The notes beneath the pieces are model-generated. The model ran no database searches, was not told the origin of the DNA, and worked only from the letters and a program-made list of their open reading frames with translations. From Saussurea involucrata (lineage: Eukaryota > Streptophyta > Magnoliopsida > Asterales > Asteraceae), in assembly GCA_033807775.1 (NCBI GenBank), contig CM066319.1, positions 161,324,983-161,388,982 of the forward strand: a DNA stretch of 64,000 bases, written 5' to 3'. Made by a program: the position numbers and the translations under genes. Below, in pieces: positions 10,689 through 23,800 of the stretch; the first letter of the stretch is position 1, and each line of letters starts with the position of its first letter.

Positions 10689-13579
10689 AGTTGAGTGTGA
10701 GCGTTGTTAGTGTGAGTTATTATGTGCTAATAACGCGTTGTAATATCTACCCATAATAGCCATCACAAGGAGGAACAACTATAGTAAACCTGCTAGTACA
10801 AGTGTGTACTTGACTTGCTTGAGGTGATGATCGTTGGGGTAGTGATGAAGGTTCTAAACTAGTAGTCGTTGGGATAGAAGGACGTGTCTAGTATCAATCA
10901 CTTGGGGTGACGATAAGGATGTGGTTTGTTTTAAGTAGACCATTTCGGGTCAAAAATTGGCAATTGTGCTAGAATCATAGGCTTTGAGCCGACTTTGATT
11001 TGAGGAAAACCCGTAAGATGATTTGATGTGATTTCCCAACTTGCCTTAAGAGATTTAAATGTCCGGATGACGATTGTGGATCGGGGAGTTTTGGAGGGAT
11101 ATGAGTCGAGACATCGAATGCCGACTGAGTCATGCACAAAGTCTATTTTGAAAATAGGATTGCATTAACTAATTTTTGTGTTTCCAATCCTTATATGGAT
11201 TGTGCTTTGGAATTTTGGGGAAATGTTTAGCACACACACAAGATGTCGAATTATGGTTTTGAAGGTGCATGAAACCTTTTTATAACGAGGGTTACAAATT
11301 TTGTTGGTGATTTGTTTAAAATGAGTTTGGAATTCTTGTGTCGCTTAACTTTTCTTTCAAGAGTTTGTGTTACTAAGTATTTTATTGCAAATAGTTCAGT
11401 GTGTGGATTGATTCATGCGTGACATAAGTGGTGCATGGAGGAATTTTGGTAACATTTCATAAGGAGTTGTTTAGTGCGCTTTTCAGTCAGCTAAAGGTTT
11501 TATTGACATTTCGATGAAAATGCGATTTATCGACTTAGGGATATGCATACTGGGGTAACCTTTGTTCTCGACATTTTGATAAACGAGTCGTGCATGAAAA
11601 TGTTTTAGTTCCTTTTTGTCGAAATGAAAGACCATTTGATCCAATGAGTGTTTTAATGTTGTGAATATCATGCATTCGATTACAATGTGTTATATTTTGG
11701 AAATATAAATGCGTAGATTGTTGACATTCGGTTAATTTAGAATTACCGATCTTTTCTTTTTGGAAATTAAAAACTTTTGCTTTGGAGGAAACGAGTATTT
11801 TGAGCAATTTCGATAAATACATTTTTTAAACTATAATGTTTTGACGTTATATGTCCCAAGTACGAAACTTGAGGAAGTGTTACAAGCTTGCATGCCTGCC
11901 CCCAGTTTGAGATTTTATGAGGTTTTAGTCGATATTTCCCATTTAATAGAAGCGGACTGGTTTCTGTCTTCAAGTTTGAAACTTACACGAGACAGTTGTG
12001 TTTAAAAAAATATATATATATATATATATATATACTTGTAAACTGTGTCATCGTTTTGTGTGATTAGCTGACGCGCGAAAATTTGTGGCGAACCCCGTGC
12101 CACGTCATTTTATGATTAAAAAGAAGAATTTTTGAATCAAATGTCGTGAAACTTATTTTGAATTATGTGCACACCTTTGTCGCACCCTGTTTAAGGTCAA
12201 GCGGTTACTTTAAGTGCATGTCATGAGTCAATCCATACTGGAATCGAGGCGGTTCATTTTAAAGAAATTATTCATTACGCTTTGCTTTGTGTGAGTAAAC
12301 CGAACTGCAATGGGACAATTTTCAACATGATTTTCCTATGTGGGACGAGCGTGTCCAGTTTTGCGTAACTATCGATCAGGTAATAGTAGTTTTATTACAT
12401 ACGATCTTTTTGAGATGAAAATCCTGATGTTGAAAATATTTTGTAAATGATTTTGTAAACCATTTGGGGAAATGTACTTTTAAGTGTCATGTGTCATTTC
12501 GAGAATTTTTAGGTTGTGAGTCCTTTTGGAAAACTCTTTTGTTTAACCCATGTTGAGTCTGGGACTAAGGTTGATTTCAGAGTATTGCTTGCTTAAACTT
12601 TGTTTAAACGCATTTTCCGACCTATGGGTCTAGCAAGCGTGGAGCATTTTGCTCGGTTTTGACTTGGAGTTAGTCATGGGCCAATTGCCCGGTTTTAATG
12701 GCTCGATGTGGAGTCTAGTTGATGAGTTGTTTTTGTCGCACCGTTTGGCATTCTTTGCACGTTGAGTGTTTACATGTTTGGGTGAGTGAGTCAATCCGGA
12801 ATAGGCATGTTGTTGGTAGGCTGTTTGCTTTGGATCCTTAGACACGTTAGTCAGTCGTTGGTAATGGTCGGTTGGGTATCTCGGGGTGAGACCCCGGTAT
12901 TCATGTGTTTTAACCTAGACTTTCCAGTAGGTGCTAGGAGGATATAGTTGTGGGCACTTACCTGGGAGGTAGTTCCGGTGTGCTGGGTCTTGAGGCGTAC
13001 CTGGGAGGTAGACGTCAAGGTGTATCCTCGATACGGTGTGACTTGGCTTCGTAGAGCAAGTGTGGATGATACGTCGACGGTGGAAGGTAGGTATTCCACG
13101 CGCGTTAGTACTGTAGGCCGAATAGTATCGGTTAAGGGAATGATGCCCTTTGTAATTAAGAGAATAAATGCGCAGTAATCTTTTTGAGGTAAGTGGTATA
13201 TTTAGGTGTCGACCTTTAGGCTTGAGGCCAAACACCTTTTCGTGTAATCGGAGGTTTTTAGCCGATTTTAAAATAATTATGGTGATGGTAATAGTAACCG
13301 GAAATGCTTACTTATGATGAATAGTTAGGGTGGAATGACCTTCGTGTGTGTTTATAAATCTGCTGGTTTGATGGTTCGTGTGAAATAAATTTTGGGAGTC
13401 TATTAGAACTCGTGGAAGTTAATCGACAGTTGATGGTAAGAATGATCGGATTCGAGTATCCTGTAGGGTATATTGGTGAGCAACTTTAGAATGGTTAGAG
13501 CTTAAAATTTGGAATCGGGATGTATAGAACATCTAAGATTGGGAGACAACTGAAGTCGTTTGACTAGGAATGATTCCAA

Positions 13580-13762
13580 ATGTTGGGGTGTTCTTTCGAT
13601 CATAATTTCGGTGTACTTGAAGGAGTTTTGTTGGTAAGGAAAGTATTCGAAGAATTTTTAGTCGGTGTGAAAAATTTAGTTTCCAGTATTGACATGCCGC
13701 CGTATGAGTCGTTGTATGGTAGGAAGTGTAGGACGCCCATTTGTTGGGGTGAGATTGTTTAG
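13580..13762 (+). pseudogene. Remnant of Ty3/gypsy integrase C-terminal region
   Basis: The peptide MPPYESLYGRKCRTPICWGE is the conserved motif that follows the catalytic core of plant gypsy integrases. Nothing of the upstream catalytic domain is left in frame, so it is a decayed pol fragment. It identifies the element as Ty3/gypsy and confirms plus orientation. Confidence 0.8.
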
Positions 13763-13864
13763 CAAGTATTGGGGAGCACCGTTATTGTGCTAAAGGCGTC
13801 AGAGATGCGGGAGAACAATCCGGAGCTGTTTGCGGGCGTAGACTTCGAGGACGAAGTCTAATTC

Positions 13865-13878
13865 AAGTGGGGGAGAGT
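13865..13878 (+). other. Polypurine tract of the Ty3/gypsy element
   Basis: AAGTGGGGGAGAGT directly before the 3' LTR start, the usual primer site for plus-strand synthesis. Confidence 0.85.
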
Positions 13879-16138
13879 TGTAAAGCCCGTGTCCCGGTAT
13901 GGTTTTGATTTGATTAGTTTAATTATTTATTATTGTTGTTAAAGTGAATTTATTTTAACGGGTATTGTCGAGTTAGACTTAGATAATAAAAGGTTGGGAT
14001 TAAGGACTAACTTTAGAAAAGACTCTAACTCTAAGGTCTAAAAGTGACATTTTTTTAAGAGAGTTTGCATGGGTCGGTTCTATACTCCCTTCCCCTCTCG
14101 TTTCTACCTCTCGTCCCACGCAAACAAAACCACAGAAACCCTAATCGCAACCCTTCCCTTTCCTCCCTACCTGATGTCGCCGCTGAACCACCCCAGCGCC
14201 GCCGGAGCGTCGTCGCCACTTTTCTTGCCGGAGAGAGTAGAGTGCAGCGAAGAGAGAGAGAGAGGAGCAGCGAAGAGAGAGAGAGAGCATCGAGAGAGGG
14301 AGCAGGTCGGCTGTGGTTGCGGCGAGTAGTCGTCGAGGTAAGGTCCTTCTCCGCCCCTTTTCGTTTTTTTTTTTTGTCGTCGTTGAACCACCGGAAGAAC
14401 CACCGCCGCCGCCGTCAGCCGTGGCTGCCGGCGGTGTGGCCACCAGCGCACACCACCAGTTGTGGTGGTGGCCTTGTGCGTGGTCGGGGATGGTGGGTCG
14501 TGTATGTGTATGTGAAGGAAAGTCGAGTTGAGAATGGGTTTCGCGTTATTGTCTCGCCGAAATTTCGTAAACCGCCGCCGTCGCCGGTGACCACCGCTGC
14601 CGGAAGTGGCAGCGGGTGGTGCGCGGTTGTGACCAGCCCTTTGTAACCTAATAACACTAATCGCGTGAACCCTGGTGCAAGCCCGTATCAATTTTAATCG
14701 ATCACGTAAACCGTTTTATAAAATCGTCATTTATGTGAAAAACGTCCTTCTGCCACTGTTTTGCGTCAACCATAACTTTTCTGTCGTAACTCCGATTGAG
14801 CCGAAACTGGCGCCCACGGTTCAAGCTCGTGGTCGGGCATGTTTTCCGTGTTTTAACGGAAAACTGGTTCGGCCTCTAGCTAGGTGGAAAAGTGGTCGTA
14901 AGTTCAGTGAATCGTCATTTTATGTAAAAGAAACTGCAGTTCGGTCACTGTTTTGCGTAAGCTGTAACTTTTTCCTCGTAACTCGGATTGGGGTGATTTC
15001 GGTGCCAAAAGTTCCCTTTTTGAGTCTATAAACTTTTCTGTGTTTTGTGCAAAATCCAGTTCGGAACGTAGCTTAGGCCAAATCGTCGTTTTATGCTGAT
15101 AAGTGCTGTTTTTCGCTGTTCTGCGGGCTGATCTTATAAAATCCGTAATTAAATATAGAAAAATCGTTAGGAGGTGTATAATATGTCCTTGGAACCCTAA
15201 CTCAGTACTTTCTGGTCATGTAATTTAATTAAGGTTTTTCTGGGTTTAAAGAGGTCGAAACAGGTCCCGAACAGACCTGTTTGGCGAGAACGGGAAATAG
15301 TTTTAGTGACGGTTTAAGCGTGTGTCGTGTCATAGGGTCCGGGTCTCGTATTGACACGTTTTAACATGCGTTTAGGTGCTGGAAAGTGACCGTAATTGTG
15401 AAGCTTGAATTGTATTGTTAAGCTAGGCGCGCATTCGAGGTGAGTTCTCTCACTATATCTAATAACGGTTGTTTTATCATTGCTGTAGTACGTGTGTGGT
15501 AGCTTTATGTGATTGTGTTGTGGAACTAGGTAGTGGGGTGTCTAGTTGATACTATGTTGCCATGTTAACTCGGTGGGACCGAGGATCCGGCGGGGTCGGG
15601 GATTTTATACGCGGGTGGCGTAGAGACTCGGTGGGACCGAGGATCCGGCGGGGCCGGAGGTTTTATACGCGGGGCGTAGAGACTCGGTGGGACCGGGGAT
15701 TCGGCGGGGCCGAAGATGTTATCATGTGGTCGGTGGGACCGACTTGTGCCTTTTTAGGTGGGTGGGTGTGGATATACATGTTTATGATTTGTTCGTAGAC
15801 CTGTATGATCGTTTATGTGTCACTATTTGTTTTAGGGGTAGTGTGAAATAACTGTATTATTTATGGTGTTTGAATTCACTAAGCTTCGTGCTTACCCTTT
15901 CCCATAAATTGTGGTTTCAGGTCCAAGCGGCTCCAAGGCGTGATGAGTACACACTGGCGCGCGAGGAGAGCTGGTTGATTTATGGATTTAATATTTAAAC
16001 ATTTATTCCGCTGGTTTTAATTTATAAAGATATTAATTATGTGTTTGCAAACGAAGCGTTGGTATCAATTAATGAGTTGTTATAAATGAATTGTTTATTT
16101 AAAAATTTAAATTTGCTTGTAATTTTTGGGACGTTACA
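13879..16138 (+). repeat. 3' LTR of the Ty3/gypsy element
   Basis: 2260 bp, partner of 5228-7487, with the minisatellite at about 15568-15743. Followed by TCTTC (16139-16143), the right target duplication. Confidence 0.93.
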
Positions 16139-16143
16139 TCTTC

Positions 16144-19022
16144 TAATCCCCTTCATAAAATCAACATCAAAATTGAAAAACAATCCATATAACTTTTGTA
16201 GAATGTATCGATTTCATCAACAAAATATCACTTTGTTAAGCAAATTAAAGCTCTAAAAAAATAAAAAATAAAAACACTTGCTAAAACTGTAAAATGAAAA
16301 ACCATCACATATTAAGTGGGTGAAATACTATAATCAACTCAAAATTCCCAATCTTTGTTAACAAATAGAGCAGGTAGAATCTCCAAAAAAAACAGGGAAG
16401 AAAAGCATTACTATATGCAAGGAAAGAATAAAACAGTTTTGAGAATTCAACAATCACCACTAACTTGGTAACTTTAAAGGCACTTCTTATTTTCCCAGTT
16501 TCCACCGTTAAAACAATGTCGACCAGATGTGGTTTGTAATATTATAATGCTTACACAATCTTCAATATGGGATGTTGGGGTGTGCCACCATAGGAGTTCG
16601 CCTATTGAAGGCTTCAAATCTTCTTTCCCTCACCCCGCACGACCAGCTTGTGCACCATTGCTCTGATTTCATATGGTTTCCTACACCATTCAAAAATCTA
16701 AAAAGGTCAAGAGTGTAGGCAAATTGCGTGTAGATGGTCGACTAACGCCATCTGCTCATCAGTGCTACATATCATTTAAACATCAAAATGAGAAGTAGAA
16801 TACAATCATTCGTCCAAAAATATACATCTTTAAGGTTATATCAAGTACCTGTCAGCACATTTTTTTTATTATTACGGTATGAGTTTTGTTGCAGTTATTG
16901 AAAATTGGTGGATACTACTTGATAAAGCATTATAACAAAGAAGAGATCAAAATCCAAATAATATGTGAAACACAAATCCAAATAAAACCCCTCATTCTAC
17001 AATCACCAAAATCAAAATCAAAATCAAAAATGCAAAAAAACACCATTTTTGAATCAAAACATTCCATTATTACTGTCAGAGTCTAATCCTTAGTATACAT
17101 ATTTTGCAATCAAACAGAAGAGATCTATCATCTATTCAATGCTAAACCAGAAACCAACAGTTTATCTCAAACACCAACATCAAAAATCAAACACTTTCTA
17201 AACATCAACTAAATCCAAAACATCGAATCAAACATTCGAATCCGAATTCCAATTAAAACAAAAACCAATTCATCACCAATTCCATAATAAATCACACATG
17301 TGTACACAGAGGGTGGAAAACTGAAAATGAGTTAAAGGTCAAAGTCACAAGTTATGAATAATACTCAAAAATCGAAATCGGATTAACATTCAGAAAAAAA
17401 TAGTGCTAATTGGTAATTGACCATTCCCTGAAACTCTAAATTTATCTAGAATATAGAAATGAAGACGCAATGAATAAAAACCAAAACAAACAACATTCAA
17501 CAGATTTAGGCTATTTTCATGAAAAAAAGGCAATGACGACAGTCGACAGTTAAGAGCAGGAACCAAGTATAAGAATGATCTAATGCATGAAAGGGATCAC
17601 CGAAAACAAGCACCAAGAAAACACACACAAAGACATACCTTTATAATTTTTTATGTGGAAGCACTGTTACTGTAGCCATATGACAAATTTCCAAAGACAA
17701 TTTTTAACTTACAACACTAAATGCTATTGGAAAGTGAGAGCAGCAACCTATAACGAAATCTATCTTGTTTTCACAGAACCTCTAGTAGACATAACCAGAA
17801 GGGTATAACCAAGCCTCATTTAGTTGCTAGTTATCCATGACATACTTAAAATCCTAAGCAATCAAATACAAATTAGAAGCAAATGTTCCAGAAACTTACA
17901 AATTGTATCATGTCAGAACTCAGAAGTGCTTTGCTTAGAATCTTATCCGTCCTGCCAACAAACGCAAAGTGTTTTTAAATTAACAACTGAGACTGATCTA
18001 TTTTTGAGATGAAAGCTAATACATGCAATTCACAATCACTGGATTATTTGCATCACACCCATTGCATCACAGTTAGACAAGCATAATTCAAATGCACACC
18101 CTCCACGTAGTGGAGAAGAGTAAAACCAGAAATATAAGAGAACATACCTGCTAATCCAAATTGCTTCGATCTGATGAAAGGGAAACAAATAAAATTTAGT
18201 GGTAGAGAAAAAAAGTTGTTAATTTACTGAAATAAGACCCTATATCAAAAAATGAGAAACAAGTCTTCTCTAACTCTAAGAACCGTAACAGTACAAAATG
18301 ACGTTGCCTACCATCGCTTATGGATAACAACAAAAATCACACAAATTTGAAATGTAAACTCATTTTACATGATAAGTCAAAATTGTTCTAAACTCAGTGT
18401 GGATTAATACCTTGCCGAAAATTTTCCTTGAGTACAAAATATCCACCTTTCTACTCCACTCTGTGTTCGAGTCTCTCGGCAGTGATGTCCTCCGGCGCTT
18501 GAGCAGAATCAGGCACGACGGTTTCTAAGGGATTTGCATAGATCCTTTGAGCAGAAGCAGGCACGACGATTTCTAAGGGATTTGCATAGATCCTGGTGGC
18601 GGTGTTGTTGGTTTTGGGGGTGAGAAATGAATTGGGTGGGAGGAAATTGACAAAGAAAGCTGACATCTCGCCGGAAAAAGGAAGAGAAGAAGCACCTTTC
18701 TGCTCCCATTTTCCTTCTTGGATCGAAACTGAAATCCCTACACAACCAAAACCAAAATTAAGCCCCAAGAACAACAACCAAATTAAATAAACATAAAAAA
18801 TAAATAAAACCTAACCTGGTTTGCCACGTGAAGAACAAAAGCATAGGAATGAGCGATTGTGAGAAAAGAAGCAGGCGCCATTTGAGGTTGAAGGAGAGAA
18901 ATGGGGCTGGAATCGTGGAAGAAAATCAGGGAGAAGAAGTAGGTGTTTAGAAAAACTGCTAGTTTAGAAAAACCGTTTGCTGAAAAAAACGGTCTACTAT
19001 TCTTTTAATAAGATAGTAGTAG
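16144..19022 (-). other. Helitron interior, right part; no certain gene
   Basis: AT-rich, with minus-strand splice-donor-like sites (for example GGATTAGCAG|GTATGT near 18150) and one better exon candidate (18451-18777). Low coding signal otherwise. It probably represents introns and exon scraps carried by the Helitron. Confidence 0.3.
18451..18777 (-). CDS. Hypothetical minus-strand ORF with an internal tandem duplication
   Basis: 108 codons from ATG 18777. Not recognised. It contains two copies of RIYANPLE-VVP-SAQ encoded by a 48-bp direct duplication (18500-18547 and 18548-18595, three differences seen), followed by APEDITAERLEHRVE. The hydrophobic N-terminus (MLFLGLNFGFGCVGISV) could be a signal or membrane segment if real. 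It lies inside the probable Helitron in the same orientation, so a captured first exon is possible. No splice partner was identified. Confidence 0.25.
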   Translation of the reverse strand: MLFLGLNFGFGCVGISVSIQEGKWEQKGASSLPFSGEMSAFFVNFLPPNSFLTPKTNNTATRIYANPLEIVVPASAQRIYANPLETVVPDSAQAPEDITAERLEHRVE

Positions 19023-19039
19023 ATAGTTTTAAATTTTGA

Positions 19040-19160
19040 TCACCGTGTACAGTACCACAAACGCCTTCAGGTTTTCCGGTTGATCCAGAGGTGTACATCA
19101 GGTAACAGAAAGGTCTCAACCACTTATTTCCACATGGATATGGCGTGTTTGCACATGGGG
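19040..19160 (-). pseudogene. Fragment of an AMP-binding (acyl-activating enzyme) gene
   Basis: The minus strand reads FCYLMYTSGSTGKPEGVCGT. This holds the adenylate-forming enzyme signature YTSGSTGKPxGV, the ATP/AMP-binding loop of acyl-CoA synthetases and related acyl-activating enzymes. Only about 35 residues are open and nothing else of the roughly 500-residue domain is seen next to it, so it is an isolated exon fragment. It lies 17 bp outside the predicted Helitron 5' end, so it either belongs to the host locus or to the second Helitron-like unit ending at 27077. Confidence 0.65.
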
Positions 19161-20213
19161 AAACGATGTGCTTCTTAAGGTTGGTTTCCTTTGTCCTTGA
19201 TTTTCGTATAACTTTCTTGATATTGCTTGTGGAGTGTCTTTTCTGTAATCTACATAGTTGGCAAGACGTAATATTTGCCTCATTTTCTTTATAAATAGAA
19301 ATAAAACCTCAAGAACACAATTATTTATAAAAAGAAATAAATAGAACTTACCACAAATGCCATCAACAGGATCATCAAAATGAATTCCATATGATTTTCC
19401 ATAGCCTTGATTATCTATTTCACAATCTCATTGAAGCTCCAAGTTATTTCTGCGGAAATTTGATGGGTTCATTGGTGACTTCTTGAAGGATAAAAAACGA
19501 GCAATATGATGGAAAATAGGAAATTACTTGATAAGAAACTAAAAGAAAATCAAAATTATAGTAACAAAAATGAATGCTCTATAACGATCTTAATCCATAT
19601 GTTGACAAAATGTGCAGTACCTTTGATGTGGGCAGAAAACATACAAAAATCCATCGGCATTTGCCATTGGAAGCCGACTTGTGACCACTTTTCTTCCTGT
19701 AAATTTCACATGCTAAGATTTTACAGAAATTACAAAGCCCTAAAGTAGACAATAGAGAAATCAATGAACTTACAAAGCCCTAAAGTAGACAATAGAGAAA
19801 TCAATGAACTTACATCATTATCTAAATTGAAAGAACAAACAGAAAAAAGAACCGCTACTTTTCCTTTCTCTTGAACCTTCAATTTATAATTTATTATCCC
19901 CCAACCTCTAACCTAGAAAAATCAATGGTTGTAAAAAAACGGACCGGAAAAGAAATCGTAGAAAACATTGTTCAACTTCTAAGCATCATGCCACTACAAG
20001 ATTGCTCCATGCTACAAGCTCCAGAACGTTTTTAGTTCCTTACAGCAGTCAATAAGCTCCCATTACTGAAAAGTTTCAGCAATACACTTTCATTGGGTTA
20101 TCGATAGTTACTTAAAACATAATCACCAATAAAAATATCATAATACAACTAATAATTATCAAATAGTAAAGAAGAAGAAACTCACTATAGTTTGTTAGAT
20201 TTCAAACAAAAGT
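19161..20213. other. Intergenic or transposon-borne; two more exon-like pieces
   Basis: No complete gene. The minus strand reads GYGKSYGIHFDDPVDGICG near 19340-19400, and GRKVVTSRLPMANADGFLYV near 19630-19700 between AG and GT sites. Neither is recognised. A 36-bp direct repeat containing TTACAAAGCCCTAAAGTAGAC occurs at about 19730-19765 and 19769-19804. The stretch ends with AAAGT, the duplication of the copia element. Confidence 0.35.
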
Positions 20214-20822
20214 TGTAGCTTTTTGTCTCCAAAGTCAATTAATGGATGGTGCCTACAATTATGGACGGTGCCTACAATTAAATGTCAGTGCATGCAGTAA
20301 GCAAATTGAGTTTGGCATTGAAAAAGAGAAGTCAAACTCTTAATGGCAAAGTTCAACAATTGTGGCAAAGTTGGTGAAGGTTGGTGAACGTAGCATTTCC
20401 ATTCACACCTTCCTTCTTCCTATAAATATCTCCATCTTGTTATAACACAAATTCATCCTCTCAAGATCACAACACACACAATATTCTCTCAACAAATACA
20501 TAGAATAGCAATTTCATTTGTATATATTCTCTTCATCGATTTCTCCTATTTCCATGTATTGTACTCAACATCGTGATAGTGAACTTCTCGGTGGTCTCCT
20601 CCGCCCGTGGTTTTTCCCGTTTTGGGTTTTCCACGTAAATCCGGGTGTCGTTTTCTCTCCTCTTATTTTCTGCACGTGGTTTACATATATTTTTGGTATT
20701 TCGAGTATTGTCGAAGTCTAACGATAAATAATTTCATCTTCCGCTTGAATCAATACGGTTCTTATTTGGAACATCGGTTATTGGGTTTATTATCGGATCG
20801 TTTACGGTTCGATTTTACAACA
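20214..20822 (+). repeat. 5' LTR of the copia element
   Basis: 609 bp, TGTAGCTTTTTGTCTCC to TTTTACAACA. Contains a short internal duplication of GGTGCCTACAATTA. Confidence 0.95.
20421..20428 (+). promoter_or_regulatory. TATA box of the copia LTR
   Basis: TATAAATA, 207 bp into the LTR and present at the same offset in the 3' LTR (25284). Likely core promoter for the genomic RNA. Confidence 0.6.
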
Positions 20823-20824
20823 AT

Positions 20825-20836
20825 TGGTATCAGAGC
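20825..20836 (+). other. Primer-binding site (tRNA-iMet) of the copia element
   Basis: TGGTATCAGAGC, two bases after the LTR end, followed by TTCC. Confidence 0.93.
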
Positions 20837-20888
20837 TTCCAGGTTTGAGTATTGATTCGTTTGGAATTATTTATCGTTATTTTATACA

Positions 20889-23800
20889 ATGACTTCGGCG
20901 AAGTTCGATATTCCAAAGCTTAATCGGAATACTCGATTTCCACTATGGAAAGTGCAAATGGAGGATGTTCTAATTCAATTAGAACTTGATGAGGCACTTT
21001 TGGGCATTGATAAAATGCCGGAGGCTTGGTCCGCAGACGAAAAGAGGAAGAAGGATTTGAAGGCACAATCTCAAATTCGTTTACACTTATCTCACGATGT
21101 GTTGCAAGATGTGTTGAAGGAAACTTCAGCGGCAGCGTTGTGGTTGAAATTGGAACAATTGTTGATGACGAAAAGTCTACCAAACAAGTTACACTTGAAG
21201 CAACGATTGTTTATTCTCAAGATGACGGAAGGTAGTTCATTGTCTAGTCATTTGTCCACATTCAAAGAATTGCTTTGCAATTTAGAGAATATGGACGTGA
21301 AGTATAAAGACGATGATTTGGCGTTATTTTTATTGTCATCACTACCCAATTCTTATAGTCATTTTCGTGAAACAATCATGTATAGCCGTAACACACTTGT
21401 GTTAGATGAAGTTATTACTGCTTTGGAATCAAAGGAGAAAATGAAACAAATCATGAATGGTGATTCTGAAGCGAAAGCCGAGGGTCTAAATGTCAGAAGT
21501 CGGACATTTGAGAGAAACTCATTTTCTTCTGGAAAGGCGAGATCTAAGTCAAAGACTACACGTAAATTCTGCAATTATTGTCACAAGAAAGGACATGTAA
21601 TTGAAGAATGTTACAAGTTGAAGAACAAAGAAAAGGAGAAAGCGACCGCAAAGGGTAAGCATGTTTCCGGTTCTGGTGAAGCCGATGTGGCCGAGGTTGA
21701 TTCTGACGGGGAACTTCTTAGTGTATCTGGTGGTGGATCATCACCTACGGATGCATGGATTTTAGACACCGGATGTACGTTCCACATGTGTCCCAACAAG
21801 AGTTGGTTTCATACATATGAGCACGTTGACCAAGGCTCAGTTTTGATGGGCAATGATGCTACAAGTTTGATCAAAGGACATGGCACGATTAGAATTCGGA
21901 TGTTTGATGGTATTCTCAGAACTTTAGGGAATGTCAGGTATGTTCCCGATCTCAGGCGAAATCTTATATCTCTTAGTTCTCTTGAAGAGAAGGGATATGA
22001 GTTTGTTGGCAAGAATGGCTCACTCCGGGTGTTTAGAGGTGATACAAACATTATGAAGGCAAATCGTAAGGCCTCAAATATCTACATTTTGGATGGCCAT
22101 ACAGTTACCGGTGATGCAGCGGTTGTTTCAAAGGGTTCTTCAGATACGGATCGGTCGCTTTTATGGCATCTTCGACTCGGCCATATGAGTTTTCATGGCA
22201 TGTCCGAATTGAGTCGAAGAGGGCTTCTTGGAAGTGATAAAGTTGTTGAGCTAGAGTTTTGTGAAGAATGTGTTTATGGCAAGCAAAAACGAGTGAGATT
22301 TTTGAGTGGCAAGCACACGACAAAAGGGCCACTCGACTACATCCACTCGGATTTATGGGGACCGGCTCGAGTTACTTCCATAGGTGGAGCTTCTTATATG
22401 CTTACGATCATTGACGACTATTCAAGAAAGGTATGGTCTTTCTTTCTAAAGCATAAAGGAGATGTATTTTCTACTTTTAGAGATTGGAAGGTGATGATCG
22501 AAAAGCAGTTGGGAAAGGAGACAAAGTATTTACGCACCGATAATGGCCTTGAGTTTTGCTCGGAGGATTTCAATGCCTACTGTCGAAAGGAAGGCATTAC
22601 TCGACACCACACGGTGGTTCACACTCCGCAGCAAAATGGTGTGGCCGAGAGGATGAACCGCACAATTCTCGAAAAGGTTAGGTGTATGCTCTCTCATTCT
22701 AAGCTACCAAAGTCTTTTTGGGTGGAGGCGGCTTCCACTGCATGTTTTGTGATCAATCGGTCACCTTCTCGAGCCATTGAGAAGAAGACCCCATTTGAGC
22801 TATGGTCCGGTGGGACTGCCGATTACACAAATTTGAAACCATTTGGTTGTCCGGCGTATGCACGAGTTGACAATGGGAAGCTAGAGCCGAGAGCTTTAAA
22901 ATGTGTGTTTCTTGGATATAAACCGTGTGTGAAAGGCTACAAGTTATGGAGTTCTGAGCTAAGGAAGGTAATTGTTTCAAAAGAAGTGACTTTTGATGAA
23001 ACTTCCATGATCCATCGAGTTACTAGCTCGACATCTACTGTTGAGAACCCATCTGAGGCAAGTAAGAAGACATCTCAAGTTGAGGTGGAGTTGACGGCAT
23101 CATCTACCGTTACACCGGTTTCTTCACCGGTGCCTACACCGGTCACTGATGATCAGCCTATATCTATTCCAACTAGTGAACATGTGGATGGCGAGATCTC
23201 CTCACCATCTTCGCCACTTGTTCCTAGTCCATCTATTGCAAGAGATAGGCCGAGGAGAAATATTGTACCTCCTATGAGGTATGCTTATGCCGATTGTGTA
23301 TCTTATGCTCTTACAGTTGCTGAAGATATAGAGTCCATGATAGAGCCTACATGTTATGATGAGGCTATTACGGTTGCAGACTCGGATAGTTGGATGGTTT
23401 CTATGCACAGTGAGATGGAGTCATTACACAAGAATGACACTTGGGAACTTGTCCCAGCTCCGAAAGGAAAAAGGTCAGTCAAGTGTAAGTGGGTGTATAA
23501 GCTCAAGGAGGCCGTTAATCCGGGTGATAAACCAAGGTACAAAGCTCGTTTGGTTGCTAAGGGATATAGCCAAATACCAGGTATAGACTATACTGATATT
23601 TTTTCACCCGTTGTTAAACATACAGCTATTCGTGCATTGTTGGGATTAGTTGCTTCTAATGATTATGAACTAGAGCAACTAGATGTGAATACAGCGTTCT
23701 TAAATGGTGAGCTTGAGGAAGAGATCTTCATGCAACAACCCGAGGGTTTTGTAGTTCCGGGTAAGGAGGACTACGTGTGCAAATTGAAGAAGTCTCTCTA

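Larger units (their letters stand above)
10694..13878 (+). other. 3' internal region of the Ty3/gypsy element, decayed
   Basis: About 3.2 kb with no open gag-pol. It includes a TA run (about 12009-12032) and an integrase C-terminal remnant (13580-13762). Just before the 3' LTR is the line GACTTCGAGGACGAAGTCTA, typical of the end of gypsy pol, followed by the polypurine tract AAGTGGGGGAGAGT (13865-13878). Confidence 0.7.
5228..16138 (+). mobile_element. Ty3/gypsy LTR retrotransposon with decayed interior and a nested solo LTR
   Basis: Two 2260-bp LTRs (5228-7487, 13879-16138) start TGTAAAGCCCGTGTCCCGG and end GGGACGTTACA. The duplication TCTTC flanks the pair (5223-5227, 16139-16143). A tRNA-iMet PBS and a polypurine tract are in place. 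The interior is only about 4.1 kb once the nested solo LTR (8392-10688) is removed. It has lost gag, protease, RT and RNase H; only an integrase C-terminal scrap remains. The equal lengths and few differences of the LTRs point to a fairly recent insertion, so a defective or internally deleted copy probably moved using proteins made elsewhere. Confidence 0.93.
3261..19023 (-). mobile_element. Probable Helitron (minus strand), interrupted by a Ty3/gypsy element
   Basis: On the minus strand the right end begins TCTACTACTATCTTATTAAA (19023 leftwards), a typical Helitron 5' terminus, preceded by A. The left end on the minus strand reads CCGCATCGCGCGG (short hairpin), TATACTGA, then CTAGT (at 3261), followed by T. 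This matches Helitron rules: TC start, CTRRT end with a nearby hairpin, insertion between A and T, no target duplication. Removing the gypsy insertion leaves about 4.9 kb. No Rep/helicase is seen, so non-autonomous. The pairing of these two ends is inferred. Confidence 0.45.
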
